From contig JACGCN010000017.1 in NCBI GenBank assembly GCA_014905825.1, positions 1-64,000 of the forward strand: a stretch of 64,000 bases of DNA. Reading direction: 5' to 3'. The notes beneath the pieces were generated by a model. That model worked only from the letters and a program-made list of their open reading frames with translations, was not told the DNA's origin and did not search any database. Each line of letters starts with the position of its first letter. Position 1 is the first letter of the stretch. A program made the position numbers and the translations under genes. The DNA comes from Lyophyllum atratum (Eukaryota > Basidiomycota > Agaricomycetes > Agaricales > Lyophyllaceae). Below, piece after piece: positions 24,366-34,349 of the stretch.

Positions 24366-24375
24366 GGTTATGGGC
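24366..24375 (+). promoter_or_regulatory. Primer binding site, initiator tRNA-Met fragment type
   Basis: GGTTATGGGC directly follows the 5' LTR. It is complementary to GCCCATAACC, the anticodon-loop region of many initiator tRNA-Met molecules, as in Drosophila copia, which primes with a cleaved half-tRNA. The match is short (10 nt) and the host tRNA sequence is not in this window. Confidence 0.6.
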
Positions 24376-24564
24376 AATTGCCGTACACTCTAGTGCACGA
24401 GCATTTAGAATCCGTACCGTTCTATTTTTGATCTCGGGCCGCGCCCCGATCAAATCAATCTTATCAACGCGTCGTAATCTCATCGACGCGCCTCGCGACT
24501 TCCACAGGGAAAGGTCCTTTGTCCTCATACCCTCTCTACGCACCTCATCATCACCGTCACTATC

Positions 24565-27500
24565 ATGGGCGAACCAGGCAACAACAACGATGCCACACAT
24601 CCAACTATCCCCCTACTTCATGTTCGAACTTCCTTCTCGGGTGATAAACTCGAACGGGACAAAGGCGATTTCAAGAAGTGGGAACGCGACTTCATGCTCT
24701 TCATTACTATGAACCATCTAGACGGCTACTTTATCGCACCCTACGTGAGGCCTCCCTCCCCAAAGGATGAACCGCGCGCATATGGCAACTACACCGCCAA
24801 TAGTCGCATAGCCGTCGCCGCTCTACAGCAGGCCGTCGGCGAATCCGAGATGGAGTTCATCGACTACACGAAGGGCGCCAGATCCTGCTACGAGACCATT
24901 ACCAAGCGTTGCAAATCCGCCGGTCCCGTGAAACAAATCTCCCTCATCCGCGACGCTCTCTCCACATACTGTTCTTTGTCTGAGCCACTCGCGTCGACCG
25001 CCACTAAAATCTGCGGCACGATCGAACGCGCATTCGCGATGGGGAACATCACCGAGGACCTGTTCAAGTGTATCGCGCTGCTCAACAGTCTCAACGACAA
25101 ATCCTTCGAGTCCATCCAATCCAATATCTCCCGGGCTCTATCCGACTCTACCACCGACAAGCCATATACCTCCGAGCAAATTCGCCGGGTTCTTGAAAGC
25201 GAAGATACCCTTATCTCCAGCAAGAAACAAATGCACACGTCGGATGTCGCACTCTCCGCTAAGTCCTCCAACTCACACAACCACGGCTCGCACGACATCT
25301 GCTGCAGCGTCTGCTTCGCGGCCGGGAAACCTTGCAAGGGACATAAGAAGGAGTGGTGCGTTAGGAAAGGAGGAGGAATGGAAGGGAAGACCATCACTGA
25401 GTCGATTGCGGCGCGACGCGCTAAGGGAGCTGGGAAGTCATCCTCAGAAGGTTCGGGCTCGAATAAAATCTCCGTCCCCTTCACTATCAACGGCAAAGCG
25501 CACATCGCGCATGTCGACCCAAGCTCTATCCAGGAGATCGCGACTGAAGGCGCGAAGCAGGCATTCGCCGGCCTAGCGTCCACTCCCATCCCTAACGCAT
25601 CCTCTATTCCAGACGTTGCTTGGCTAGCGGCGGCTGGGGGGGAGCTCAAGACATCTGTCGACTGGTCTAAGCACACCACGATCGCCAGTGAGTCCGCGCT
25701 CGCCGCGACCACACTTCAACAAACCAAACGCACTCCTGTATCCACTGAAGATTTCCCCTTCTACGCGGACACCGGCGCATCCGTCTACATCAGCATGGAT
25801 CCTAACGATTTCATGCACCTGGAATCCATTCCAACCCGTTTCATCGGGGGCGTCGGGGGATCCTCCCTCGCCGCCATCGGGATAGGCAGAATTCGCCTCC
25901 GCATAGCGAGAGGGAAATATCTCGACCTACCAAACGCGTTATATGCACCCACTTCCACCGTCCGCCTAGTCTCCATCAGTTCCCTATCCATTGACGCCAA
26001 CACCTTCTCGCGCTTCGACGACGAGGGGGTAAAGATCTACGATAAATCCACCGGCGCCTTCCTCGTCGGCGGATCACTCCTGCCAAACCGCCTATATTCG
26101 CTAAACTTACACTCTGTATCCGCCGAACATGCCCTATCCGCTCAACATGCACCTGATCTCTTGACATGGCATCGCCGCCTTGGTCACACGAATTTCCAGA
26201 CGCTCAAAGAGATGGCGAAATCGGGCACGGTTGCAGGTATGCCCTCTTCCTTCCCCATCCTACCGCCCAAATGTGAATCTTGTATTCTTGGAAAGCAGAC
26301 CAAGACTCCGGTTCCAAAGATGCGGGTGGAAGGGGCGGGGCATAGAGCGACGAGGCGACTGGGAATTGTTTGGGTAGATCTCACAGGGCCTGCTCCTGTA
26401 CAATCGCGCGAGGGTTACAGATACATAATGAATCTGGTTGACGACTACTCAAATAAGCCATGGTCAATACCCCTCAAGCTGAAAAGCGACGCGTTTAGAG
26501 AACTACAGGCATGGGAACGCGCGCGGGAAGTCGAAACCGGCTTAAAGGTCGGGACATATCGTACTGGGCACGATGGTGAGCTCTCGGGACATCAGATGGA
26601 GGAATGGCTGCGATCCACGGGTACGGATCAACAGTTCGGCGCCCCCTACACCTCAGCGCACATGGGACGCGTTGAACGAATGCACCGAACTCTCATGAAT
26701 AAAGGTCGCGCAATGCGCATATCCGCTGAATGCCCGCCAAACATGTGGGTAGAATTCTATCTGACAGCCTGCCACCTTCACGAGAAGACACCGACCAAAT
26801 CACTCAAAGGCCTCACACCGTACGAACTTTGGCATAACCGTAAACCCGATTACTCTTACATCCGCGAGATCGGATGCAAAGCCTTCGTACTCATCCAGAA
26901 CCGCCACAACCCAAAAATATACGAGCGCTCTATCGAGTGCATATTGATCGGCTACAACCCGAAGGCTAAAGAGTATAGGTGCTACGATAAGAAGTCGGAC
27001 CATGTCTACAGCACTTACCATGTTCGCTTCCTCGAGAGCCATGAAGGACATCCTCCCCCTACACCAATCAACCCAGAATCGGAACTCGATGATCCCGTCA
27101 CTCTCAGCCAGATTCGCGACGAGTCTACCGCCGAACCCATTATATACGATGATGACGAGGACTTTAATCCACCTATCGACGCTATAGCGGACCCCATTGC
27201 CGACATTGTTCCCCAACCAGATGCTCCCGAACCTCCAATCGAGCCCCGCCGATCCGGACGCGTCCCTCAACCAACTGAGAAAGCAGATCCGAATAATCCT
27301 CAACCAACGCGACTTCAGCGCGCCGTGCAGGACTCCAAAGAGAGCGCCGAACGCGTCAAGGCCGCGAGGACGGAACGTCGGGCACAAGTCCCTGATGACG
27401 TCGATCACGCGGACCCTGTTCCTGATCTCGCACATATCGGAGGCAATCTCGATCATGATCGCCTATTAGCCGCGATTGCGGAGACCGGCGACATAGATCC

Positions 27501-29106
27501 GACAACCCTGGAATTCGAGGACGAGCCGAAGTCGTGGAGGGAAGCCAGAGAGTCGGCAGATGCAAAGAAATGGGAGGAGGGGTATCGAGATGAGTTGAAA
27601 TCACTGAAGGATATGGGGGTTTACGAGCTCGTTCCGAGATCAGAAGTCCCACAAGGCCACAAGGTCCGGAAAGGTCGCCCGATATTCAAGATCAAGAGGG
27701 ACGAGAACGGGAAAGCCGTAAGGTTTAAGGTCCGTTTGGTATTCAAAGGCTACGAGCAAATCTATGGGAAAGATTACACGAAAACAACCTCACCTACAGC
27801 GCGCATGGAATCCTGGCGCATATTGCTTCACCTCGCGGCCTCGCAACCAGGATGGAACGCAACACAAATCGATGTTAAAACCGCCTTCTTATATGGACTA
27901 CTACCTGACGACGAAGTACAATACATGGAACAACCGGAGGGATTCGAGGAGGAAGGAAAAGGAGATTGCGTATGGAGATTGGTGCGGGGATTATATGGGA
28001 TGAAGCAGAGTGGAAGGATTTGGAACCAGACCCTCAACGAGAATATGATCTCGTGGGGGTTCACTCGTCTCGCGTGCGAATCATGCATCTATTATCGAAC
28101 TACTGACACTGGGACCGTCATCGCAGCCGTACACGTTGACGATTTCCTCTCCATTGCTAGCTCCAAAGACGAGAACGATCGGTTCAAGGATCAGATGCGC
28201 CAAGTATGGACCATTTCCGACTTGGGGACCCCAAGATTCGTCGTCGGTATCGGGATCGAATGGGACCATCAGAATTCATCCGTCAAACTCTCTCAGGTCG
28301 CTCTCATCGACAAAATCATTTCCCAATTCGGCCAAAAAGACGCTACACCGTTATCCCTACCTATGGATCCCGGACTTAAACTAAGACGCGTAGATCGCGC
28401 CACTCTTACAGACGACGAACGCGAAGCTCTATCCCGGATCCCATATCGATCACTCGTCGGATGCCTACTGTATCTGGCGATCTCGACGCGGCCAGATATA
28501 TCCTACGCTGTTCAACAACTGACCCAATACGTCGATTCCTACACCGAGATCCATTGGAACGCGGCCATTCGCCTCGTCCGTTACCTGAAAGGTACCCGCG
28601 ATCTTAAACTGACCCTTGGCGGCAAGGATAGCACCATATCATTACTGGGCTTCACCGATTCCGACTGGGCGAATTGCTTGGATACGCGGCGCAGTATCGG
28701 AGGATACGCGTGGAACATGGGATCAGGGGCGATATCCTGGGCAGCGCGTAAGCAGAAGACCGTCGCGGCTTCCTCATGCGAGGCAGAGTACATGGCTGCG
28801 TTCGAAAGCGCACAAGAATGCATATGGCTTCGCGCGCTCCTCAAAGCCATTGGACACGACATCACACAGACGCCTACCACCATGCTGTGCGACAATAACG
28901 CCGCGATCAACCTATCAGAAGATCCCCTACTCCACGCGCGCGTCAAACACGTTGACATAAAGTACCACTTCTTGCGCGAACGCGTACAGTCCAAAGAAAT
29001 CGCGATTCGATACATTAACACCAAGAATAACGTCGCGGACATATTCACTAAAGCACTACCGGCGCCGCTATTCAATCGCCTTCGCTCTCTACTCGGTCTC
29101 CAATAG
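24565..29106 (+). CDS. Copia Gag-Pol polyprotein, intact
   Basis: 1513 residues in one frame. The gag region is followed by a Cys/His-rich segment (CSVCFAAGKPCKGHKKEWC, about 248-266). The protease has DTGAS near 399. The integrase zinc finger starts at WHRRLGH near 535 with CESC following; its core shows WVDLTGP near 602, HDGE near 668 and the Glu in RVERMH near 701. RT has QIDVKTAFLYG near 1104 and HVDDF near 1190, a variant of YVDD. RNase H has TDSDWA near 1364, SSCEAEYMA and a later LCDNNAA. All expected catalytic acids are present and no stop interrupts the frame. No separate gag stop or frameshift was seen, so Gag must come from processing or a subgenomic transcript. Confidence 0.95.
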   Translation: MGEPGNNNDATHPTIPLLHVRTSFSGDKLERDKGDFKKWERDFMLFITMNHLDGYFIAPYVRPPSPKDEPRAYGNYTANSRIAVAALQQAVGESEMEFIDYTKGARSCYETITKRCKSAGPVKQISLIRDALSTYCSLSEPLASTATKICGTIERAFAMGNITEDLFKCIALLNSLNDKSFESIQSNISRALSDSTTDKPYTSEQIRRVLESEDTLISSKKQMHTSDVALSAKSSNSHNHGSHDICCSVCFAAGKPCKGHKKEWCVRKGGGMEGKTITESIAARRAKGAGKSSSEGSGSNKISVPFTINGKAHIAHVDPSSIQEIATEGAKQAFAGLASTPIPNASSIPDVAWLAAAGGELKTSVDWSKHTTIASESALAATTLQQTKRTPVSTEDFPFYADTGASVYISMDPNDFMHLESIPTRFIGGVGGSSLAAIGIGRIRLRIARGKYLDLPNALYAPTSTVRLVSISSLSIDANTFSRFDDEGVKIYDKSTGAFLVGGSLLPNRLYSLNLHSVSAEHALSAQHAPDLLTWHRRLGHTNFQTLKEMAKSGTVAGMPSSFPILPPKCESCILGKQTKTPVPKMRVEGAGHRATRRLGIVWVDLTGPAPVQSREGYRYIMNLVDDYSNKPWSIPLKLKSDAFRELQAWERAREVETGLKVGTYRTGHDGELSGHQMEEWLRSTGTDQQFGAPYTSAHMGRVERMHRTLMNKGRAMRISAECPPNMWVEFYLTACHLHEKTPTKSLKGLTPYELWHNRKPDYSYIREIGCKAFVLIQNRHNPKIYERSIECILIGYNPKAKEYRCYDKKSDHVYSTYHVRFLESHEGHPPPTPINPESELDDPVTLSQIRDESTAEPIIYDDDEDFNPPIDAIADPIADIVPQPDAPEPPIEPRRSGRVPQPTEKADPNNPQPTRLQRAVQDSKESAERVKAARTERRAQVPDDVDHADPVPDLAHIGGNLDHDRLLAAIAETGDIDPTTLEFEDEPKSWREARESADAKKWEEGYRDELKSLKDMGVYELVPRSEVPQGHKVRKGRPIFKIKRDENGKAVRFKVRLVFKGYEQIYGKDYTKTTSPTARMESWRILLHLAASQPGWNATQIDVKTAFLYGLLPDDEVQYMEQPEGFEEEGKGDCVWRLVRGLYGMKQSGRIWNQTLNENMISWGFTRLACESCIYYRTTDTGTVIAAVHVDDFLSIASSKDENDRFKDQMRQVWTISDLGTPRFVVGIGIEWDHQNSSVKLSQVALIDKIISQFGQKDATPLSLPMDPGLKLRRVDRATLTDDEREALSRIPYRSLVGCLLYLAISTRPDISYAVQQLTQYVDSYTEIHWNAAIRLVRYLKGTRDLKLTLGGKDSTISLLGFTDSDWANCLDTRRSIGGYAWNMGSGAISWAARKQKTVAASSCEAEYMAAFESAQECIWLRALLKAIGHDITQTPTTMLCDNNAAINLSEDPLLHARVKHVDIKYHFLRERVQSKEIAIRYINTKNNVADIFTKALPAPLFNRLRSLLGLQ

Positions 29107-29140
29107 ATCCCCAGGTTTCCATGCGAGGAGGAGTATTTGC

Positions 29141-29152
29141 GGTGAGGAGGAG
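29141..29152 (+). promoter_or_regulatory. Polypurine tract of copia element
   Basis: GGTGAGGAGGAG directly precedes the 3' LTR, the expected site for plus-strand DNA priming. A second purine run (GCGAGGAGGAG) lies at about 29123-29133. Confidence 0.75.
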
Positions 29153-29484
29153 TGTTAGGATTTGAGGGACACCGCAAACACCCCTTTGTGAGTGTCGCTC
29201 GATCACGGTCTCTTTATTCACGGTCTCTTTATCATACTTACACAAACGACTCTTTATCATACATTTACCTATATATACCTACTGCACGTACTCGGGCACC
29301 CTCAGTCACTTATACATCGGACTGAGGGTGAGCCACTTTATCTTATCTCACTTACTTATCCTTACTGATCATACCGTAGTCTATTCTGTCTTGTTACAGG
29401 TATGATCATCAATACAGTCACTTATACATCGGACTGAGGTCTATTCTGTCTTGTTACAGTCTATATACGGTACTCATTCTAACA
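29153..29484 (+). repeat. 3' LTR of copia element
   Basis: 332 bp, same length and ends as the 5' LTR, with no difference found by eye. It is followed by the GAGCA target duplication. Confidence 0.96.
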
Positions 29485-29489
29485 GAGCA

Positions 29490-31392
29490 TGAGAACGCCG
29501 TGGATGGTTAGGGTCTTGTTTGTGATCTAACTGACACTCACCAAGAAAGACGAAGACTGGCCTTCTCATGCGATGATTCCAGGTAATACGCTTTTCTTTT
29601 TCTCGCGCTCTGGGCTTCTATCTTTCATGATCCCCCTACTTCCCTGTCTCGCTCGTTTAGACCTCAATCATGCGAAAGCCGCTACGCTCACACGTCCCCA
29701 TCGGTGATACTTACGGGAAAAGGACAGTCTTCACCCCTCCTTTTGCGACCATTCTCATACTTTCCCTCTCTAGTGCAGTGTATCGGGGTCCATCCCCACC
29801 TGTCTTATGTTTTTATCGTGTCTTCTAGTCCGATGCCAAAGCCGCACCGCATCCGCTCTCATCTTTCTTTTCCCTCCCCCGGTCGCCCACCCACGCCGCG
29901 TCGCTCGCTGCCCCACCGCGACCCGTGCCGCCGCATCGCTCTCCAAGTCCAAGGGGATTCTATCAATAGTCGAAGCGCGTCACACAGGAGCCCTCGTTAA
30001 AACGAAGCATTTGAGATTCCTAACGCAAAGGTGCGGCTATGAATGCACAGTCCTGGCCCGACAGGACGTGTCTGCCCCGGCTATACGCGCTCGTCTGTCT
30101 TCCATCGCGTGCTGATATCCTTCCCCCCGACTCCCCCTTCTCGGAGTCACGGTGGGGCGCGAAGGATATATACCGTCGGGCATCGGCGCGATGGGTACTG
30201 GGTTCCTCGCCAAAGGTCAGCAGTCGTACCGTTCATCGACTGTCATACCCCTCCCATTGAAATCTTACACGTCATAGCTAGATCTGGAGCAGTCGCAATA
30301 GGACGACATGAAGATGGTCGATGGATCCGGATGGAATATGGGCTAATAGCGGTCGCCGGTGAACCAGAGACACTAAAAGGACAATTCTTGACGAGAACGA
30401 CATCGCAAGATGACGAAACCCAAGGAACGAAAAACGCGTGGTGGATCTGGACTTGGATTTTGCTTCCGCCCGGGCGAACATGAAATGGCTCTTACCTCCT
30501 TGGACTTGGACTGGATACTTGTATACTCTGACTTTGATGTTGGCTGGACTGGACCATGGACATCTGTATATGGACCTCACGTACATACCCACGAACAACC
30601 AAATGCACTGCATAATTGTATTTTCTCATCCCCTGATTGGTCTGCAATGTCGGTTGTCCCTGCCAATGAGTGACTTCCCGTAACAATCTACAGTGATCTA
30701 GGAATTCTAAACCTGTAAAGAAGCGGTGTCGGAAAAATCTGGAGGTTGGGTCGTCAAACCGTAAGACACAAAACTCTAGATTTAGAAAGCTGTGAAGAGA
30801 GGAGCCCTGTCATAGGTGAATCTAGCCTTCAGAATAGAGGGGGTGGCGACTATCTTTCAACCTGAAGTCCAATTGGATTCCTCGGCCTTCTATGCGATGT
30901 TAAGCCTTGTCACTACCACCTGTGTCTGGCAGGCGGGGTGTATCTCACGATGGTCCTGAAACCCGCCTTTCAATTCAAAAGGACTGCCAGGGGGGGGTCC
31001 AGTTCATGGCACTACATAGTCGTCACCTGTTTATGTAGATTTCTTTAAATTCGAATCTGGTCACTGTTTTCATCGTACCCGTTGAGCATGCAGGCCGTGA
31101 GTCACTTTGGGTACTGAAAGATCTTCATTTTCTGCTCAGTATATGAGAGGCAGTGCAGCCGGCGTTGAAAGTTGACTAAGGATGAGTATGTAGTACTTGC
31201 GGCAAGTCATCCAAGTCGCTGAGATTCAGGTCATAGCTATTAGCACTGAGCAGGTAGATATTTAAAAGGCGATTCAATATTGGCTCGGAGTGCTCCGGTC
31301 TAGCTGCTGTATCTTATCAGATCACTCTGGGCACGTCTCTCTTTCTCATCTACTGATATAACCGACGTTGAGGGAGGCGTTCGCAGTTCATC
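29490..31392. other. Gene-poor region with repeat remnant
   Basis: The first ~55 bp are the severed 3' end of the unknown-family gene. Positions 30089-30621 are a dispersed repeat copy listed separately. The rest has only short unrelated frames. The last few hundred bases presumably hold the BOL2 promoter. Confidence 0.5.
30089..30621 (-). repeat. Short inverted copy of the dispersed element
   Basis: Read on the minus strand, it is colinear with 6856-10170. It begins ATACAATT then ATGCAGTGCA, has GTCCA/TATAC motifs, GGCGGAAGCAAAATC and a CATGTCGTCCTATTGC...GATCTAGCTATG unit of array-A type with GATGAACGG and GGCGAGGAACCC. One array-B-type unit (GCCCCACCGTGAC, a G-rich run, GATATCAGCACGCG) follows, ending GAAGACAGACGAGC. 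It is about 530 bp against 3.3 kb for the other copy. No coding capacity was recognised. Confidence 0.65.
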
Positions 31393-31850
31393 ATGCCTGT
31401 GAATACAGCTGACCTTGAACTCGCTATCCGAAATGCCTTTCCAGTCGCTCATCTTGAGATCGAAGATCAATCCAGTGGATGCGGGGAGAATTATGCGATT
31501 GTCCTGGTTAGCGAGGTGCGTTCACACATGGCAAGGTTACCTCGAACCCGAGAGAAACGCTGAATGTTTTGTTCCTCTAAATAGGCATTTGAAGGGCTCT
31601 CTACGCTAAAAAAACATCGACTAAGTACGCTCTACTACTGTTATCACAACTCTCGCCAAGGAATCCTCCGTTTCTGACCAGCTCCTCTTTCTAGTCAATG
31701 AGCTTTTAAAAGCGCAGATAGCTCAAATGCATGCCTTTTCACAGGTTATGTCATATACAGCTGCCCTCTGCGTCAACTAACCGGACTTTCGATATCCAGA
31801 AAACATTCACACCGGCACAATACGAAGCATACCTGGCAAAGGACGCGTGA
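31393..31850 (+). CDS. BOL2: BolA-like protein, Bol2/Fra2 type
   Basis: Small protein that pairs with monothiol glutaredoxins and a [2Fe-2S] cluster in cytosolic iron sensing. Four exons: 31393-31515, 31585-31624, 31695-31744, 31800-31850, giving 87 residues. The sequence runs LEIEDQSSGCGENYAIVLVS, AFEGLSTLKKHRL, NELLKAQIAQMHAFSQ and KTFTPAQYEAYL. The Cys in SSGCG and the His in the MHAFS block are the usual cluster ligands of the Bol2 group. All splices are in phase with GT...AG ends. It is convergent with the next gene. Confidence 0.93.
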
Positions 31851-31998
31851 CTCCCAAATGCCATCGTGACAAGGGCCTGCTTCAGTATCATGTTTTACGC
31901 TCAGGCTTCGGAATTACAGAAGTGACTATCGCTGTAACGTACATATTAATCTCCCGGAGAATAGACGAACAAGCTCGTGCCATGGGTACAACTAACTC

Positions 31999-33618
31999 TC
32001 ACGAATTCTCTTTATCCACTGACTTCGTGCTGGCTTTTCTTCCCCGCTGCCATCGATGCCTCGGGAGCGCTGAATCATCGTTGTCTTGGACTATGATCGT
32101 CCTCTCGGGGGCTGGCATCGCTTTAGCCGCTTTGACTTTTCTAACCGCTGGCTTCTTCTTTTGGACCACAACCACCTCCTCGGTATCTTGTACATCGACC
32201 GACTTGCGCTTTGGGGGTGATGGAAGTGTCAGGGAAGCTATGTCCTGATCGAGGGGCGGTTGTCGTCTAGAAGAGTCCGAAAATATGCGCGGAGAAGGCA
32301 TCACGTATTGCATGGTAGGTGTGGGATTATTTGACGCGCTCCGTAGCCGTTTATTATAGGGCGAAGGAGGCCGCTGCTGTACCTCGACGCCGAAGATGTT
32401 TCTGAACTTGTCTCCATCGCTCTTGACAATGATTTCGGGTGGAGATGAGAGAGGGCTAGAACTCTGCGTTGGGTGTGGCGATACCGGCGCAAGGTCAATT
32501 TTGCTCGTTCCTTCGGCAACAGGATGTTCATTCAAGGCTGGTGCGCCAATGGCGATTGTGAAGTCGGAGCCCATCATCGGAGAAGGAGTGTACACAGACG
32601 GGCTGAATAGCGAAGGCGAGGGCGGATCTTCGCCTACATCGGAAAGCGAGATCAGCCTAGAGAGGTCATCCTGAGAGACCACGCTTATGATCGCTGGATA
32701 AGGGGTTGCTTCTTCGATTGGTGAGACCGGGTCTTGCTCCACATTAAGGAGCTGTACATGGATGTCAGGCACATCTAGAAGCGATCCGCTACCTTCGCCA
32801 GTTTGGACCAGATCATAGTCATTGTCTTCGCAGCTAGGGCTGAATAATGGAGGAGAAAATAGCGATTGACTGAGAGGAGTGAACATTCGAAAGGAGTGAT
32901 CCTCGAACGCGATGACCGGAAGCGCAGTTGAGGTGTTTCTTGTTGCAGAGGCGGATCGTAAATTGGGCATGCTGGAAGAAAAGGTGAGAGTTGGGGGCTT
33001 CGGATCTAGCAGAGATATCACGGGCTGAGAGGTTGACTCGTTGATGGTACTTGAACGGTCGAGATTGAACGGGTGGAAGCGGGGAGTTGACATTGAAGTA
33101 GAAGGTGTACAGTTAAGAAGCGATGAGAGGCTAGGTATAGGGGATTCAAGCATCGGGGAAGAAATAAGGGAAGAAGAGGCAGGGAATACAGGGGGGTGGA
33201 TCTCTGGCAAGGAGATCGAACCTTGGACATTTGATACAGGATGTGCCTTGATTGGATTGGCTACAGGTTGCCATCTAGGGTTAGGCTGAATCCTTGGAAG
33301 CGCTTGACACATAGAGAAAGCGAGTTTAACATCCTCGCTATCATGCAGTAAATGGTGGAGAGCGGCCATACGAACTATAAGGTTGGAGTCGTTGAGTCTC
33401 GAATCGCTCAAACACCTAAACACACGAAGGAACATACGTTGCAATGAAAAATCTCCGTATACGTCTACATGTGTATCCGCAACCTCAAGGAGAGAAACTA
33501 CCATTGGTGGACTGATGGGATGAAGAAGAGAAGTCGGGTTGATGAGTTCCTGGAAGACTAGTGGCAATACTCGAACTATGAAAGTGATAACTGCGTTCTG
33601 ATATGGTAGTGAGAACAT
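31999..33618 (-). CDS. Hypothetical protein, largely disordered
   Basis: A 539-codon frame without introns, ending at 31999. The first ~110 residues look folded and helical (VITFIVRVLPLVFQELI, VVSLLEVADTHVDVYGDFSL, MAALHHLLHDSEDVKLAFSM), possibly ARM/HEAT-like, but I recognise no family. The rest is Ser/Pro-rich low complexity with repeated short motifs such as PSPSLFSPSVYTPSP. The C-terminus is basic (VVVQKKKPAVRKVKAAKA, then RHRWQRGRKASTKS), suggesting nucleic-acid or nuclear association. An in-frame stop lies just upstream of the first Met, so any further N-terminal exon would have to splice in; the open frame at 33700-34218 is a candidate. Confidence 0.6.
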   Translation of the reverse strand: MFSLPYQNAVITFIVRVLPLVFQELINPTSLLHPISPPMVVSLLEVADTHVDVYGDFSLQRMFLRVFRCLSDSRLNDSNLIVRMAALHHLLHDSEDVKLAFSMCQALPRIQPNPRWQPVANPIKAHPVSNVQGSISLPEIHPPVFPASSSLISSPMLESPIPSLSSLLNCTPSTSMSTPRFHPFNLDRSSTINESTSQPVISLLDPKPPTLTFSSSMPNLRSASATRNTSTALPVIAFEDHSFRMFTPLSQSLFSPPLFSPSCEDNDYDLVQTGEGSGSLLDVPDIHVQLLNVEQDPVSPIEEATPYPAIISVVSQDDLSRLISLSDVGEDPPSPSLFSPSVYTPSPMMGSDFTIAIGAPALNEHPVAEGTSKIDLAPVSPHPTQSSSPLSSPPEIIVKSDGDKFRNIFGVEVQQRPPSPYNKRLRSASNNPTPTMQYVMPSPRIFSDSSRRQPPLDQDIASLTLPSPPKRKSVDVQDTEEVVVVQKKKPAVRKVKAAKAMPAPERTIIVQDNDDSALPRHRWQRGRKASTKSVDKENS

Positions 33619-34349
33619 GAATGGTGAGGGAGATTATGAGATCAACCTCGATGACCTCCACAAGCTGGTTAAGACTTCACGATCAGCGAGCCAAATAATT
33701 TATTGACCACCCACCAGTACTTGCTGCCATGGCTTTGTGTCTTCTGAATGTGAGTATCGCATTATATTCATGACACTCTTGCAGTTGATCACGAATTCGG
33801 ACTCTGAGATAAATGAGGTACTTTGGAAGAGGGATGATACGCGCTGCAGTTCAAAGGTGACATCGGGTGATGATTGGTGTTGGACAAAGTTTCTATCTTG
33901 GACTAAAGAAGTGCACGATAGATGCGTCGTGGGAGGAGGAGTCACAGATACAAGAGATCGACTTCGTCTAAGGGGAAGACCTCGCTGTTTGACGATCGTG
34001 GCTGACATCCTGAACCGCTGGCAGGCCGATTGGGAAAAAGACAGTGGCGACGCGGTGGCTGGTGAGTAAGCTACAAGCCAGCAGCCATATGGAAACAGTG
34101 TTTGTGATTTAGAGAGAAGATAGAGAGTTGAAGCTGAAGTTCTAGGTGGGTGTTCGCCCGGTACAATGAAGTTGAGGAAAAGCTGTTGGCGCCGGGCCGC
34201 CGGCGGTGGCACACTCAACTGGCAAGAAACGCGACAAGCGTGACTTTCACGGGGTCTCTATCTAGCCGCCCAAAATTGGAAGTCCGAGTCAGCCTACTCA
34301 CTGTCAGACTCCAAACTGCAGATCGCCTCTGATCGCTCCCTCTACCGAC
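33619..34349. other. Intergenic, possible upstream exon on minus strand
   Basis: A minus-strand frame at 33700-34218 could be an N-terminal exon of the hypothetical protein or chance. The region otherwise separates divergent genes. Confidence 0.35.

Larger units (their letters stand above)
24034..29484 (+). mobile_element. Complete Ty1/copia LTR retrotransposon
   Basis: A 5451-bp element with 332-bp LTRs starting TGTTAGG and ending CTAACA. The flanks carry the 5-bp target duplication GAGCA at 24029-24033 and 29485-29489. I saw no difference between the LTRs by eye. A single 1513-codon polyprotein frame fills the interior with domain order gag, protease, integrase, RT, RNase H, which defines copia rather than gypsy. 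Intact frame, matching LTRs and a clean target duplication indicate a recent insertion, possibly still mobile. Confidence 0.96.

Noticed and set aside
24888..25712. 274-codon minus-strand frame inside the copia element
   Set aside because: It is the antisense shadow of gag; the plus strand carries recognisable retrotransposon domains.
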